Source: Oscillatoria sp. FACHB-1407 (GTDB taxonomy: Bacteria > Cyanobacteriota > Cyanobacteriia > Elainellales > Elainellaceae). From it: 64,000 bases of DNA. Numbering within the stretch: position 1 is the stretch's first letter; every line of letters begins with the position of its first letter. The notes beneath the pieces are model-generated. The model saw only the letters and a list, made by a program, of their open reading frames with translations. It searched no databases and was not told the origin of the DNA. Of the stretch, positions 43,720 to 54,344 are shown one piece after another. The position numbers and the translations under genes are program-made. Location: contig NZ_JACJSA010000012.1 in assembly GCF_014697545.1 (NCBI RefSeq), positions 1 to 64,000 of the forward strand, read 5' to 3'.

Positions 43720-45327
43720 TTATCTCAAACTGCTCTGCAAAGCACACACCTCAAAAGGGTCGAGTACCTGGTTGACCCATCGATGCTCAAACCAATCTGA
43801 GATAAATGGACGCACCACAAACCGGGGAGGGTTGCCCGCTTTGACATCAATCCGCAAAAACGAGTAAGGGCGATGTTTTTGAGAACCGCTGCCTTTTCGC
43901 CCCACGTAGAGCTTGGATTTAGCGACCGATCGCTCAATAAACGTTTCTTTTGCGTCGTCCCCAGCTTCCATCAACTCAGTCAACTCAGGTCCTTCTTGGC
44001 GTTGTCGTCGCAAGCTATAACCACTGCCGCCACAGATAATCCAGTTGGTGTAAGCATCTGCGTGTCCAGTATCGACAGTCTGAAGATGCTCTAAACAATG
44101 AGCGTGCCCGTTGAGCACCAGATCCACGATCGATCGCCCCTCTGACAAAGACCCGATCGCCTTTGCCACGTCATTCAACACACGCCGCAACCGTCGCCGC
44201 ACCATCAGGGTTTGGGCCTGGTGCCACTTCGTTGCCTCAGTCACGTAGGGTGGATGGTGAAAGTAAATGATCCGTCCACGCGCATCTGGATCATGCCATG
44301 ACTCAATTAGCTCCTTTTCAAGCCAATTTAGCTGCTCACTGTCAACCACTGTCATCTCGTTGGATGCCAACTGTTTGAGAATATCCCTCTCAACTTCATC
44401 CAATTGCTGGAGCTTGGCTTGCAAATCGTCCATTTGTTCTACAGTATCCGGCGAATCAGGCGTCAGCTTTGCTGAAGCTTCACTCACCTCCATCTTGTCT
44501 CGTTCGATCTGTTCCAGTCGCTTCTCCAAAATGCGGCGATAGGCATCGCCTTCCTGACTGTCGGGCAACGGAGACGGAGCATTGAAAGTGTTGGAGTCGA
44601 GGGCAAAAAAATCAATGCCTCCCATCCGAAAACTGTAATAGCGATTGGGAAGACGAGTAAAGTGACCGGGTTGATAGCGCAGACAAGCCCCCGATTTTGT
44701 CTTAGCTGTGTAGTGCTCGTTGAGGTGTTGATCTAACGTACCGGGTAACCGATCTTTGAGGCAGTCTAGAAAGGCACGAGCATAAGCTCTGCCTTGATAG
44801 GAGCCGTGCCAACCGACATCTAGATCAACATGAGACTGGAGTAAACGACGGACGGGCAGCATGAGTTGGGCAGCCAACCCATAAAACGGTGACAGATCAT
44901 AGTAGTCGTGATTTCCAGGGACAGGCAGGATGGGAAAAGCAAACACCATCTGGTCATAGGCGATCGCCTTTCCTGTTTCACCCCCAACCAAAAATTCGCG
45001 ATAGGGTTCAATGAAATTTTTAGGATAATACTCGCTTGAGCCAACCAGATAAATCACATCTCCGGTGTGCAATACAAAGCGGCATTCGTCGCGATGCTGA
45101 AACATCTGCTCCGCAATTTGGCGTTGGGGATTGTGCCCACGGTGAGGTCCAGATCCGCTATCCCCAATCACCATAAACGAAAACTCTGGGGTATCGGGTT
45201 TACCATCGTCAAACACCAGACGAGTCTGGTCAATTCCACGATCGGCGATCGCAGGATCGCGCCAGCGCACCCGTTCTGCCATCTTGCGAATCTTGACATC
45301 AATACGTGGTTCAGAGATAAATCCCAT
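43720..45327 (-). CDS. Metallophosphoesterase (calcineurin-like)
   Basis: A 535-aa protein. Metal-binding motifs: MVIGDSGSG (about 52-60), HTGDVIYLVG (about 86-95), PVPGNHDYYD (about 145-154), YFHHPPYV (about 355-362) and LNGHAHCLEHL (about 409-419). A charged coiled-coil insertion (about 265-320) interrupts the fold before FHHPP. No signal peptide is seen, so it is probably cytoplasmic. The substrate cannot be predicted. Confidence 0.88.
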   Translation of the reverse strand: MGFISEPRIDVKIRKMAERVRWRDPAIADRGIDQTRLVFDDGKPDTPEFSFMVIGDSGSGPHRGHNPQRQIAEQMFQHRDECRFVLHTGDVIYLVGSSEYYPKNFIEPYREFLVGGETGKAIAYDQMVFAFPILPVPGNHDYYDLSPFYGLAAQLMLPVRRLLQSHVDLDVGWHGSYQGRAYARAFLDCLKDRLPGTLDQHLNEHYTAKTKSGACLRYQPGHFTRLPNRYYSFRMGGIDFFALDSNTFNAPSPLPDSQEGDAYRRILEKRLEQIERDKMEVSEASAKLTPDSPDTVEQMDDLQAKLQQLDEVERDILKQLASNEMTVVDSEQLNWLEKELIESWHDPDARGRIIYFHHPPYVTEATKWHQAQTLMVRRRLRRVLNDVAKAIGSLSEGRSIVDLVLNGHAHCLEHLQTVDTGHADAYTNWIICGGSGYSLRRQRQEGPELTELMEAGDDAKETFIERSVAKSKLYVGRKGSGSQKHRPYSFLRIDVKAGNPPRFVVRPFISDWFEHRWVNQVLDPFEVCALQSSLR

Positions 45328-45873
45328 AGTTCTTCACAGGCTTGAGTACACTGGGTTACAAGCTCAATCAAGAGCAGCTGTGCTGAGTATCTACCAAATT
45401 TCCAGAATCTGCATCTACCATTGAGTAATGACTATAGGTAGGCAGTTTGGCTCCTGTCTGAATTGCTCCATTTCCAAGTAGCAACTCAACCGCTTAGCAC
45501 CAATCACCTTGGTATCAACCATGACAGTGACGCTTGTAGGAAGACTTTAATGTGATACGTGGAACTTATCAGAATCAGGCTTGATCTACCATATTAAGAG
45601 TGTTTTTCTATCTCTGTCGTCAATTTGGGTGGTCTTCATTAAACAAGAGTTAGAAATCACTAAGTACTGCTATTCATAGATAGGGTTTGGAAATACAACC
45701 AGGGGGGTGTGGGGGCTGCGCCTCCAACCAGGGGTGGAACCCCTGCACCCCAAATTCCCACCCTTATTTACGACGAGTTGTACTAAGCCTTGGATTCAAT
45801 TCATAGAATGGATCTTTGTTGAATCAGAATTAGGGTCTAATGTACGAACCTGCTTTTAATTATTGTCGTTGTC
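45328..45873. other. Intergenic stretch with a G/C-rich repeat
   Basis: At about 45690-45760, GGGGGGTGTGGGGGCTGCGCCTCC and AGGGGTGGAACCCCT form hairpins like those at 16330-16380. No gene is seen. In-frame hydrophobic codons just before the kinase ATG are noted with that gene. Confidence 0.45.
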
Positions 45874-47790
45874 ATGAATGCAGACAATAAAAGCGTCATA
45901 TTAGCGGAATCTTCAAGATTAATTGGACAGATTGGCAACAATCTTGTTCTTAATCTGCACATCCGAATTCGAGAAATTGAAGCACTGACTAGAACCATTG
46001 GGGCGATTGTTGAAGGACTACCTAAGTCTGAGGATTTATTTCAACGACTGCTGCCAACACTCATTAACTTCCAGGGAGATGTAGGTGTAGCAGGAGGAGG
46101 GGTGTGGCCTGAACCCTATGCCTTCTCATCGACGTGTGAAAGGCGCAGTTTTTTTTGGGGTCGCAATCAAAACGGTGACTTTGAGTATTTTGATAACTAT
46201 AATCAATCGCCCCCAGGCTATCACCACGAAGTCTGGTATGTTGTCGGTCGCCACGCCAAACCGGGGCAATGTGTCTGGAGTAAGTCCTACATGGATCGGT
46301 ACTCCTGTCAGCCCATGGTGACTTGCACTAGCCCTACCTTTGAGAAGGAACAATTTACAGGCGTCGTCACCATCGATTTGAATTTGGAGAGTTTACAAGC
46401 CACCGTTGAAAGTTGGCGCAACAAAACAGGGGGTTATGTTTTCATCCTCGATCAAGTCAATAAGTTCATCACTTTTCCTCAACCTGCTCTCGTTAAAAAG
46501 GTGACTGAAGGTACAGGTAACTGCCAGCCTGAAGAGTTGATGTTAATTGATGAATTTGTTCAGGAAGAGCCTCTATTTGAGCCGATCGCCACTGCGGTAA
46601 ATGAGATGAATCAGGCGATCATTCAAAAAGCTAAGGAAACGCCCCATTTCCAGTCAGAAACAGCCCCAGAAATTGAACAGTCTGGTCATCACATCAACTC
46701 CTCAGAAGCTGAGTTGATTGCAGCGGTCATGGCTAATCCATTTGCGGATGGCGATCGCACAACCTATCTTTATAAAACCATTAGTGTTGAAAACGACTTT
46801 TTACTGAAGGAATTCTGTACTGTATTTTTGTTTCATGTCCCTCGTGCCTATTGGAAGATTGCGGTAGTCAAGCCTTTTTCAGAAGCGGCGATCGAAACCT
46901 ATAGTGTGATCCAATCTGAAAAGCGATCGAGTTTAGGGCAGTTAGTTGCTGGGGTTGCTCATGAGATTAATAACCCCATCAATTACATCTATGGCAATAT
47001 TGACTACGCCAATGCATACACCAAAGATTTGTTGGAATTAATTGAGCTTTATCAACGACATTACCCCAACGCCAATCCCGACATTCAAAAATATTTAGAG
47101 GCAAAAGACTACAAATTCCTCATTATCGATCTTCCTAAAATCCTCAGTTCAATGCGAGTTGGAGCCGATCGCATTCGGCAGATTGTGTTATCACTCCGCA
47201 ACTTTGCTCAGTTGGACGAAACAGCCATCAAAGCTGTCGATTTACACGAAAACATCGATAACACTCTCCTTTTATTAGAACCGCGACTCAAAGCAAAGGG
47301 TGAGTATCCTGGTGTTCAGGTGATTCGAGAATATGATGATTTACCTCTGATAGAGTGTTACCCTTCTCCACTGAATCAGGTATTTATGAACATTCTGATT
47401 AACGCTCTCGATGCGATGGAAGAAGAATTTAAAGTTCACCAATCGTTGAGTAGAGGTACTAATTTAGAACTGTCTAAGACATTAGAAGGAGTATCAGAGG
47501 CGCAAAGTTCATGTTCAAAATCACCCTGTTTAAAGATCAAAACTGAACTCGTTAATAGCTCTCACGTTGCTATTCATATTGTTGATAATGGACCCGGTAT
47601 TCCAGAACTGTTGCAAAAGCATTTATTCGATCCATTCTTCACGACCAAACCTGCGGGTAAAGGCACTGGATTAGGGCTAGCCATCTGTCATCAAATTGTC
47701 ACTGAGAAACACGAAGGCAACTTACGGTGTTTTTCAGAAGTTGGGCAGGGAACAGAATTTTTGATTGAGATTCCGATTCGAGTGCGTTGA
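45874..47790 (+). CDS. Sensor histidine kinase with PDC-type sensor, no visible membrane segment
   Basis: A 638-aa protein. Residues about 20-330 resemble a periplasmic PDC/dCache sensor ([37 protein letters not shown]). The kinase part has the H-box [19 protein letters not shown] (His near 363), N-box NALDAM, DNGPGIP and [13 protein letters not shown]. There is no HAMP or membrane helix between sensor and kinase, and none before the sensor. In frame upstream of the ATG the codons read LLLIIVVV after a TAA stop, like the end of a membrane helix. The 5' end may therefore have been lost. No regulator gene is adjacent. Confidence 0.85.
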   Translation: MNADNKSVILAESSRLIGQIGNNLVLNLHIRIREIEALTRTIGAIVEGLPKSEDLFQRLLPTLINFQGDVGVAGGGVWPEPYAFSSTCERRSFFWGRNQNGDFEYFDNYNQSPPGYHHEVWYVVGRHAKPGQCVWSKSYMDRYSCQPMVTCTSPTFEKEQFTGVVTIDLNLESLQATVESWRNKTGGYVFILDQVNKFITFPQPALVKKVTEGTGNCQPEELMLIDEFVQEEPLFEPIATAVNEMNQAIIQKAKETPHFQSETAPEIEQSGHHINSSEAELIAAVMANPFADGDRTTYLYKTISVENDFLLKEFCTVFLFHVPRAYWKIAVVKPFSEAAIETYSVIQSEKRSSLGQLVAGVAHEINNPINYIYGNIDYANAYTKDLLELIELYQRHYPNANPDIQKYLEAKDYKFLIIDLPKILSSMRVGADRIRQIVLSLRNFAQLDETAIKAVDLHENIDNTLLLLEPRLKAKGEYPGVQVIREYDDLPLIECYPSPLNQVFMNILINALDAMEEEFKVHQSLSRGTNLELSKTLEGVSEAQSSCSKSPCLKIKTELVNSSHVAIHIVDNGPGIPELLQKHLFDPFFTTKPAGKGTGLGLAICHQIVTEKHEGNLRCFSEVGQGTEFLIEIPIRVR

Positions 47791-47844
47791 CTATCGCCAT
47801 GCCAAAGTTGAGAATAACTGAGAATTCAAGTTTGGCGAACAGAA

Positions 47845-49179
47845 ATGGGTTGGCGCAACGATTTAGTGAGACAGCACACGCTTCAACGTATCAGTCATGT
47901 TTTTAAGACCATCGTGTTTGTCTTGGTGATGGGTGCGTGCCTGATCACTCTAACCGCCTGTCAAGCGAGCGATCGCCCTTCCTCTGATTCCTCAACGGTG
48001 ACTCACCTGACGCTATGGCATGGTATCAATCCGCCGCCCAACCGGGATGTATTTCAAAAGTTGGTGGATCAGTTCAACCAGACCCATCCCCAGATTCAAG
48101 TAGAGTCACTGTACGTCGGGCAATCGGATCAGCAAATGCCTAAAATTTTGGCAGCGGTCGTCGGGAATGCGCCTCCCAATATGCTGTGGTATCCACCCAT
48201 GATCACGGGTGAGTTAGTAGAGTTGCAGGCGATTCGACCGATTGAGGACTGGTTAACCAGCAACCCAATTCAGGATGAAATAGATCCAGTGTTATTTGAA
48301 TCCATGCAGTTTGAAGACCATCTCTGGTCAGTGCCGTTTGGAGTCAACAACGTTGGCATTTTTTATCGCCCCAGTTTGTTTCAAGCCGCAGGAATTACCC
48401 AATTGCCTGCCACCTGGGAGGAGTTAAGGCAAACCGCGAAAATTCTGACCCGACGCAGCAGGGGGCAAGATCAATACGGGATGGTGTTGCCGTTGGGCAA
48501 GGGTGAATGGACGGTGTTTACCTGGCTACCCTTTATGTGGAGTGGCGGTGGTGAGTTGACCAGTCCTGAAAAGCTCGGTGCCCAGGTTGAGAATGAGGGG
48601 GCGATCGCGGCTCTGCACCTGTGGCAAGACCTGTTAACCGATGGCTCTGCCATTTTGTCTCAACCCGAACGAGGCTTTGAGTTAGATGGTTTCCTTAAAG
48701 GGCGAGTAGCCATGCAACTCACCGGACCCTGGACATTGGGACAACTGGCAGGAACGAATGTCGATTTTGGGGTGATGCCGATTCCTGCTGAGGTCAGACC
48801 AGCAACGGCAATGGGCGGCGAGAATTTATTCATTTTCAGAACGACTCCTCAAGCAGAAGAGGCATCTCTCGTTTTTGCGGAGTATGTGTTGAGTGAAGCT
48901 TTTCAGACGCAGTGGGCGATCGGCACCGGATACTTACCTGTCAATTTGCGATCGCGCCAGAGTGAGGAATATCAAGCCTTTGTCGCTCAGCAACCCGCTG
49001 TTCAGGTGTTTCTCGATCAGGCAGAACATGGGCGATCGCGTCCCATTGCCCCTGGTTATAACCGCATCTCAGAAAGTGTAGGACGGGCGATCGAGGCAAC
49101 ACTGCTCGGTCAAAGTACCCCCGAATCAGCCCTGCAAACTGCACAACAACGATTGGATCTAATCTTCGGGAAAGGGTAA
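47845..49179 (+). CDS. ABC transporter substrate-binding lipoprotein (sugar type)
   Basis: A 444-aa protein. The lipobox is in LITLTACQ (cysteine about 38) after a hydrophobic signal. LTLWHGINPPPNRDVFQKLVDQFNQTHPQIQVE starts the mature fold, and FLKGRVAMQLTGPWTLGQLAG (about 277-297) is typical of the maltose/glycerol-phosphate binding-protein family. It would sit on the outside of the plasma membrane and deliver sugar to a permease. No permease or ATPase gene is nearby. Confidence 0.88.
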   Translation: MGWRNDLVRQHTLQRISHVFKTIVFVLVMGACLITLTACQASDRPSSDSSTVTHLTLWHGINPPPNRDVFQKLVDQFNQTHPQIQVESLYVGQSDQQMPKILAAVVGNAPPNMLWYPPMITGELVELQAIRPIEDWLTSNPIQDEIDPVLFESMQFEDHLWSVPFGVNNVGIFYRPSLFQAAGITQLPATWEELRQTAKILTRRSRGQDQYGMVLPLGKGEWTVFTWLPFMWSGGGELTSPEKLGAQVENEGAIAALHLWQDLLTDGSAILSQPERGFELDGFLKGRVAMQLTGPWTLGQLAGTNVDFGVMPIPAEVRPATAMGGENLFIFRTTPQAEEASLVFAEYVLSEAFQTQWAIGTGYLPVNLRSRQSEEYQAFVAQQPAVQVFLDQAEHGRSRPIAPGYNRISESVGRAIEATLLGQSTPESALQTAQQRLDLIFGKG

Positions 49180-49209
49180 AGCCACGATGCGATTCATCCC
49201 TTCCCTGTC

Positions 49210-51756
49210 TTACCCTCCTGGACAGGTTGCCTCAACTCTATCAGGAGCATGAGGAGTCGCGTGGCTTGCCTCAGCGATTAACATAACCTTGCCATCCGAG
49301 CCAACCGTCCAACCTTGCGCTTCTATAACTGGATTAGCCGTTTGTGTCACCGCTGGTTGAGCCGAGGTGTTGTCAATTGCGCCCGCCATCTCTTCAGCGA
49401 TCGGGCTTTCCCAATCCACCAAAATTGTGTCGCTCAGCAGTGGATCGGTTGGACTGGGTGGCAAACCTCCGCGTCCAGTGATCAAAAATTCACCTCTGGA
49501 CTGGGCAACGCTTGTGCCTCTGGTGGAGCAGTCTTGAGCAATCAGTCGAGAAGCATCGACCACTCCAGTTGGCAACTCAACGAGTCCTCGATTGGGGTCA
49601 ACATCAAGAGTTGTAATTTCAATTTCCCCGTCAACCCCAGTCCGAGAACTGGCATTAAGCTCACTGCGAAACGTGTCCTGATTACTCTCGACTAATCCAA
49701 AAATTCCCTGAGTGTTGATACCAATGAACCCGCCCTCACCATCAACAGCACTGGCAATAATGTCACTGTTTTCATTGGGAACAGCAGCAACAAACCCGGC
49801 TCTAATGGTAACGTTGCCACCATTAGCGTCTGCTTGAGCACGAGCAGAAATGAGACTCCTTTGACGCAGAGTTAGAGCGTTAAGCACAAGCAACTCAACA
49901 TTTCCTCCCGTGCCAATGCCAGTGGATGCTCTAAGGCTGCTTCTATTCTCTAACTGCACATCATCTGCTTCAATTCGCAAATTTCCTGCTGTTCCACGTC
50001 TAGCACCACTGACCGTAATCCTACCGCCATCGGCAACGGTTAACCTTGCAGTAAAGATATTCAGGTTGCCCGCTGCCCCAGCAAAATTTGTATCCGCTCG
50101 TAGACCTGTATTACGAACTCCTTCACCCCGAATCTCAATAAATTCGGTTGCATTCACAGTCAACGTACCTCCGATTCCGCTTCTAAAAACATTTGAGGAA
50201 ATTACACCGCCCTGCCGCAGCAAAATGCGATCGGCATTGACTGTTAAATCTCCTGCCTGTCCCGTTGTAGTAGAGCTAGAGGTAATCACACTTTGCACTA
50301 CACCTGTTGGGTTAGTACCTCTGACTTCCACATCATTTGCATCAATAGTCATACGCCCCCCTCTACCTCCTGTGAAGGTATTAGAGGTAATCACTCCACC
50401 CCGATCAACCAACAATCGATTGGTGTTGATGATTAAGTTTCCTGCATTACCTGCGGGTGTTGCAGTCAGGGTAGCTAAGGAACTGACCCCATTGAGTTCA
50501 AACCCTAGCCGATTATTGAGGAATAGATTATCTCCATCTCCACCCACCGGAACCCATCCGCTCACTTCAATGTAATCTGAGGCATTAATTGTTAAGTCAC
50601 CACCATCTCCCGACCCTGTAAAGTTACTGCCAGTATTAATCCTTCCACCATCTCGTGCGATCAAGCGTCGAGTATTAATCGTTATTGATCCAGCATCTCC
50701 CGATCCCAGAGTGCTGGAGTTAATCACACTACGAAACGGCACTAAAATGTCTAGAAATGCTAAATCAGGCTCATATCTTTCTGCAATATTGGTTCTCCCG
50801 ATAACTTCTAGCGACTCACTGGCGTTGATGGTTATAGGTTGTCCCCGCTGATCACCCAGAGTGCTGGAGTTAATGCTTGCGCCTCCTGTGAGAGTGACGT
50901 TGCGCCCTTGAACCCGAATCTCGCCGCCGCCTATGCCACTGGCGTTAACCTCTGCCAAATCGGTTAGACGGATGTCTTGAAACGACCTTGCTTGTTGATA
51001 ACCTAATTGATAGCTAGAGCCTTCTGGAATCAAACTCACCTGGCTATTGGCTCCAACGCTACTTAGCTCAATTTGCCCCCCAAAGGAAGTCAAGTCGCCC
51101 CCATCCAACCAAATATCACCTCCAATCAAGGACAGGGTTTGCCCAGGAGCAACCTGTAGCCCGATTTGAGTCGGAGCACCTTGAAATCCTGGTGCGGACA
51201 CTCTCGATCGATTAACAATGCTGCCCGGATTCGCCCCAAACCCCAGACCAATAGGGGCACTAATTGTTAGTAGGGGTGATGCTTGTGGTTCAGATGCGCT
51301 AAATGTGGTGCCATCTGCGAAGAGAATGCGATCGCCCGTACTGGCAAAAAAAGACCCCCCAATGTTGAGAGCGGCATTAGGGCCAAACAGAATGCCATTG
51401 GGGTTTAACAAAAACAAATTAGCCGTGCCATTGGCTCGAATCGTTCCATTAATTCTGGAAACTGACCCACCTGTGACCCGGCTAAAAATATTTTGAATAT
51501 CTACCGCATTGTTGAAGTAGGCTGTCGTATCTACCGACAACGAAAACTGATCAAAGCTGTGGAAGAGATTGCTGCCTGCGGTCGTGCCATCGTCAATCTG
51601 AATTGTGTTTCCGTTTTGATTAACCCTGGAATTCGTGGGTAAGGTGCGATCGGGAATAACCTGGGCGATCGCACTCGGTGCTCCAAAGATCGACAAACCA
51701 GCAACAGACGACACAAACCAAGTAGAAACGGGGAACCAATAAATTTTTCTCTTCAC
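49210..51756 (-). CDS. Filamentous haemagglutinin-domain (TpsA-like) secreted protein
   Basis: An 848-aa protein with a signal peptide ending near SAIAQ. The TPS domain (about 30-290) has IPDRTLPTNSRV, NLFHSFDQFSL, DIQNIFSRVTGGSVSRINGTI and LFLLNPNGILFGPNA, the signature for recognition by a TpsB outer-membrane transporter. The rest is beta-helix repeats (GNLTINAN...GG.I...). Probably exported to the cell surface by two-partner secretion. No TpsB gene is in the window. Length is moderate for the family. Confidence 0.9.
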   Translation of the reverse strand: MKRKIYWFPVSTWFVSSVAGLSIFGAPSAIAQVIPDRTLPTNSRVNQNGNTIQIDDGTTAGSNLFHSFDQFSLSVDTTAYFNNAVDIQNIFSRVTGGSVSRINGTIRANGTANLFLLNPNGILFGPNAALNIGGSFFASTGDRILFADGTTFSASEPQASPLLTISAPIGLGFGANPGSIVNRSRVSAPGFQGAPTQIGLQVAPGQTLSLIGGDIWLDGGDLTSFGGQIELSSVGANSQVSLIPEGSSYQLGYQQARSFQDIRLTDLAEVNASGIGGGEIRVQGRNVTLTGGASINSSTLGDQRGQPITINASESLEVIGRTNIAERYEPDLAFLDILVPFRSVINSSTLGSGDAGSITINTRRLIARDGGRINTGSNFTGSGDGGDLTINASDYIEVSGWVPVGGDGDNLFLNNRLGFELNGVSSLATLTATPAGNAGNLIINTNRLLVDRGGVITSNTFTGGRGGRMTIDANDVEVRGTNPTGVVQSVITSSSTTTGQAGDLTVNADRILLRQGGVISSNVFRSGIGGTLTVNATEFIEIRGEGVRNTGLRADTNFAGAAGNLNIFTARLTVADGGRITVSGARRGTAGNLRIEADDVQLENRSSLRASTGIGTGGNVELLVLNALTLRQRSLISARAQADANGGNVTIRAGFVAAVPNENSDIIASAVDGEGGFIGINTQGIFGLVESNQDTFRSELNASSRTGVDGEIEITTLDVDPNRGLVELPTGVVDASRLIAQDCSTRGTSVAQSRGEFLITGRGGLPPSPTDPLLSDTILVDWESPIAEEMAGAIDNTSAQPAVTQTANPVIEAQGWTVGSDGKVMLIAEASHATPHAPDRVEATCPGG

Positions 51757-51806
51757 AATGAATCCAGTGGGGGTTCAAAATACTCCCTCTATCTAGCCTT
51801 CATTAT

Positions 51807-54104
51807 CTAGTATCTAGCTTGATGAGCTTCATCCCACTTCTGATACACCGCTTCAAATAGCTCCTCGATTTTTCTTCTAGTCTCAAGTGAGATGCGCTGT
51901 TTTTGAATTTGGTGGTCGAGCCACTTCTGCACCTGTGGAGCATAGTCTTGACGCACGTTGTAGTGGTTACCTGATGCAGGCGAGGACTTGGGCGATCGCG
52001 GTGGGAGCCAGGTGGTATGTAATGTAAAACCGAGATGCAACTGAGGGTGGCTAAGCCGACAGAGGGGTTGCCCTCCCAGATTATCCTTCTCGGCATCAAA
52101 GATCCAGATCTCGCTGTTGTTTTGTCGGGGTTGCTCATCAAGGGGGCAATCACAATCGCTTGGCGTAATCACGACACAAACGATATAACCTTGCCTGGAA
52201 CCTGTCGAATTTGCCTTGGGAATAAATTGGGCAGATGTCCCCAAATATCCTTTTGGAAACTGATAAGAATCCATCAGTTGAATACCAATAGGTAAACCCT
52301 CTATATCTCGTTCAATATGTACTCGGCAAAGATTAGAAGGGATGCCCTCTAGAGCAATTTCAAACAGCGTTAAATGGGTTAACTCAGAGCCATCAGATGT
52401 GGGTGATAAGATAGCTGTCACCGATTCGTCATCTGGCTCACCAACAGGAACGACCCGATCTTCGTAATCTTCATACAAATTCAAAACATGTTGAGAAAGA
52501 GTATCAGTCCAACAGCCCCAACTATTCCAATAAATGTCATTGAATTGGGCTGAGTGCTGCTCATTGCGACAGGCATAAAATGCTGTAGCCCAGGTTTTAT
52601 CAATATCATACTTGGTGTAAGGAATCACTTTCTGATTGTCTACATCAATGACATAACATCCCACTCGATTTACATCTGTCGGACCACAAATTGAGCCAGC
52701 TAATTGTCTCAAACTACGAGTAATTCCTAAGTCTTTGTAGATTGATAGATCGCTAATTCTCAATGTTTCTGAGGGATCAGTCGCACAAATATGAGCCGCA
52801 TGAAGCACAATCTTGCCATCAGGATTCTCATAATCAACGATGTAATGAGTCATCGGATATTCAAGCTTGAAATGCTGTGCCTTGACTCGCTTTTTTCCGG
52901 GAATTAAATCCGCTCGACGAACAACGTAGAGATTCGTTTCAGGATAAGCCGCATAGTCGAACAAATACATGATTAACAGCAAAACCTGGTTTGCAATGTC
53001 ATCATGCAAAAAAGGGATAACCTCACTTAAATCAAACTTAAATGCCGTGTCAGTCAAGATTACAAAATCTCTTGTCAACGCCATTTGGTGTAACGTCTGG
53101 CGAATTTTGATGGGATATCCCTTTGAGTTAACAACCTTCCATTGATCCAGGGTCTTTGTTTTCTCTGAGGCAAATGGCTTACCATCCCATCGCAACAAAT
53201 AAACAGCATCCCCTTTACCAAAGATCAAATTGATGAAGAAGTGAAAGATATCATCAACTGCCAAAAAAATGTTGAGAGATACAGCGATCGCTCTCAGTCT
53301 TCGCTTTAGTGGAGATGCCTTTACACTTTCTAATAATTTCTCAAGACGAAGCTTAAGCGATCGCGACAGCCACAAAATCGTGGAGATCGATTTACTAACA
53401 TTTACGGTAAAGAATTCACCATCTTGTTTCTCTCCACCTTGTGGGTCAAAACAAGGATGAGAGGTAGACATCACTTGCGAAAAAGGCAGATTGCCCGTGA
53501 GAGATGTAGTAGCATTCCACTCATCATTCCAACCAATTGGAGCAACTAATTCGAGTGTGTCAGGATCAACTTCAAAATGACGGCCTGTATCCCATGTGAT
53601 TAACAATCTCTCTTGATCATCCGTTGAAAACTTAAAGGGAACAAAAGCGGTATTGAGTTGATTACGAATTCCTAAACTCACAAAAGTATCTTTAACAAAT
53701 GAGAGTCGGCCATACCCAAAATTCTTAAATTTAAGGTCTTGAAACTGTTCCTCATTCTGTGTCAATTCATCCGCATAGTAACAGGGCGGTTTAACAATTC
53801 GAGTTTTGACAGTGGCTTTTCCCTCGACAAAATCAACTCGATAAACCATGCCATCTCCGTTAAATAACGGAGTCAAACCATCAGCAGCAGGTAATGCAAT
53901 ATGTGCATTATTCTCTGGATCAGGGCGATAGGAATCTAGCGTGCCTGCTGGGGCAGTTAAGAAGAAATGACCTTCTAAATCAGGGGGTAAAGTTGTATCT
54001 TCAATGCCACAGGTTTTCTTGATATTCAGTTGTAGATGGTCAATCTCTTCACGACTAACTGAGAGGATCGCTTTAGGAAAAAACTGAGGATCTGTCTGAT
54101 TCAT
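51807..54104 (-). CDS. Carotenoid oxygenase family protein, unusually long
   Basis: A 765-aa protein. LPPDLEGHFFLTAPAG and LFNGDGMVYRVDF near the N-terminus are family features. Candidate iron-binding histidines lie in MSTSHPCFDP, TLHQMALTRDFVILTDT, IVLHAAHI and FTLHTTWLPP. Normal family members are about 450-550 aa. Here an insertion at about 240-320 contains a hydrophobic stretch (VSLNIFLAVDDIFHFFINLIFG), and the C-terminal part adds a helix-rich tail. Known members cleave carotenoids or stilbenes; this one could act on another substrate. Preceded by a hairpin at 54144-54174. Confidence 0.78.
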   Translation of the reverse strand: MNQTDPQFFPKAILSVSREEIDHLQLNIKKTCGIEDTTLPPDLEGHFFLTAPAGTLDSYRPDPENNAHIALPAADGLTPLFNGDGMVYRVDFVEGKATVKTRIVKPPCYYADELTQNEEQFQDLKFKNFGYGRLSFVKDTFVSLGIRNQLNTAFVPFKFSTDDQERLLITWDTGRHFEVDPDTLELVAPIGWNDEWNATTSLTGNLPFSQVMSTSHPCFDPQGGEKQDGEFFTVNVSKSISTILWLSRSLKLRLEKLLESVKASPLKRRLRAIAVSLNIFLAVDDIFHFFINLIFGKGDAVYLLRWDGKPFASEKTKTLDQWKVVNSKGYPIKIRQTLHQMALTRDFVILTDTAFKFDLSEVIPFLHDDIANQVLLLIMYLFDYAAYPETNLYVVRRADLIPGKKRVKAQHFKLEYPMTHYIVDYENPDGKIVLHAAHICATDPSETLRISDLSIYKDLGITRSLRQLAGSICGPTDVNRVGCYVIDVDNQKVIPYTKYDIDKTWATAFYACRNEQHSAQFNDIYWNSWGCWTDTLSQHVLNLYEDYEDRVVPVGEPDDESVTAILSPTSDGSELTHLTLFEIALEGIPSNLCRVHIERDIEGLPIGIQLMDSYQFPKGYLGTSAQFIPKANSTGSRQGYIVCVVITPSDCDCPLDEQPRQNNSEIWIFDAEKDNLGGQPLCRLSHPQLHLGFTLHTTWLPPRSPKSSPASGNHYNVRQDYAPQVQKWLDHQIQKQRISLETRRKIEELFEAVYQKWDEAHQARY

Positions 54105-54143
54105 AGGAATGACGAGTCAAAAGATTGGGGGCAATGAAAACCT

Positions 54144-54174
54144 AGATCCCCGGCTTTCAAAAAACCGGGGATCT
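54144..54174 (-). terminator. Hairpin between the HAD gene and the oxygenase gene
   Basis: Arms AGATCCCCGG / CCGGGGATCT around an 11-base loop. On the minus strand AGGTTTTC follows. It may end the upstream HAD transcript. Similar hairpins (CCCCGACTTT...AATCGGGG at 56636-56661) occur elsewhere, so it may also be a dispersed repeat. Confidence 0.5.
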
Positions 54175-54344
54175 CAACGCTGTATCCGTGAAAACAATAT
54201 CGCCTGAATGTTTGAGGTTCTAAGGTGCTGATGGGGTTTATTAATGAGCCTCGTTGATTGCTTGAATTATCCCCACCAACTTATTAACTATATAGGGTTA
54301 ATTCCTTTGAATTATGCATAAGATAAACGCTTCAGTCCGGTATT

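Noticed and set aside
49910-50575. 221-aa open frame opposite the haemagglutinin-domain gene
   Set aside because: Antisense shadow of a beta-helix repeat protein; no start signal or known motifs.
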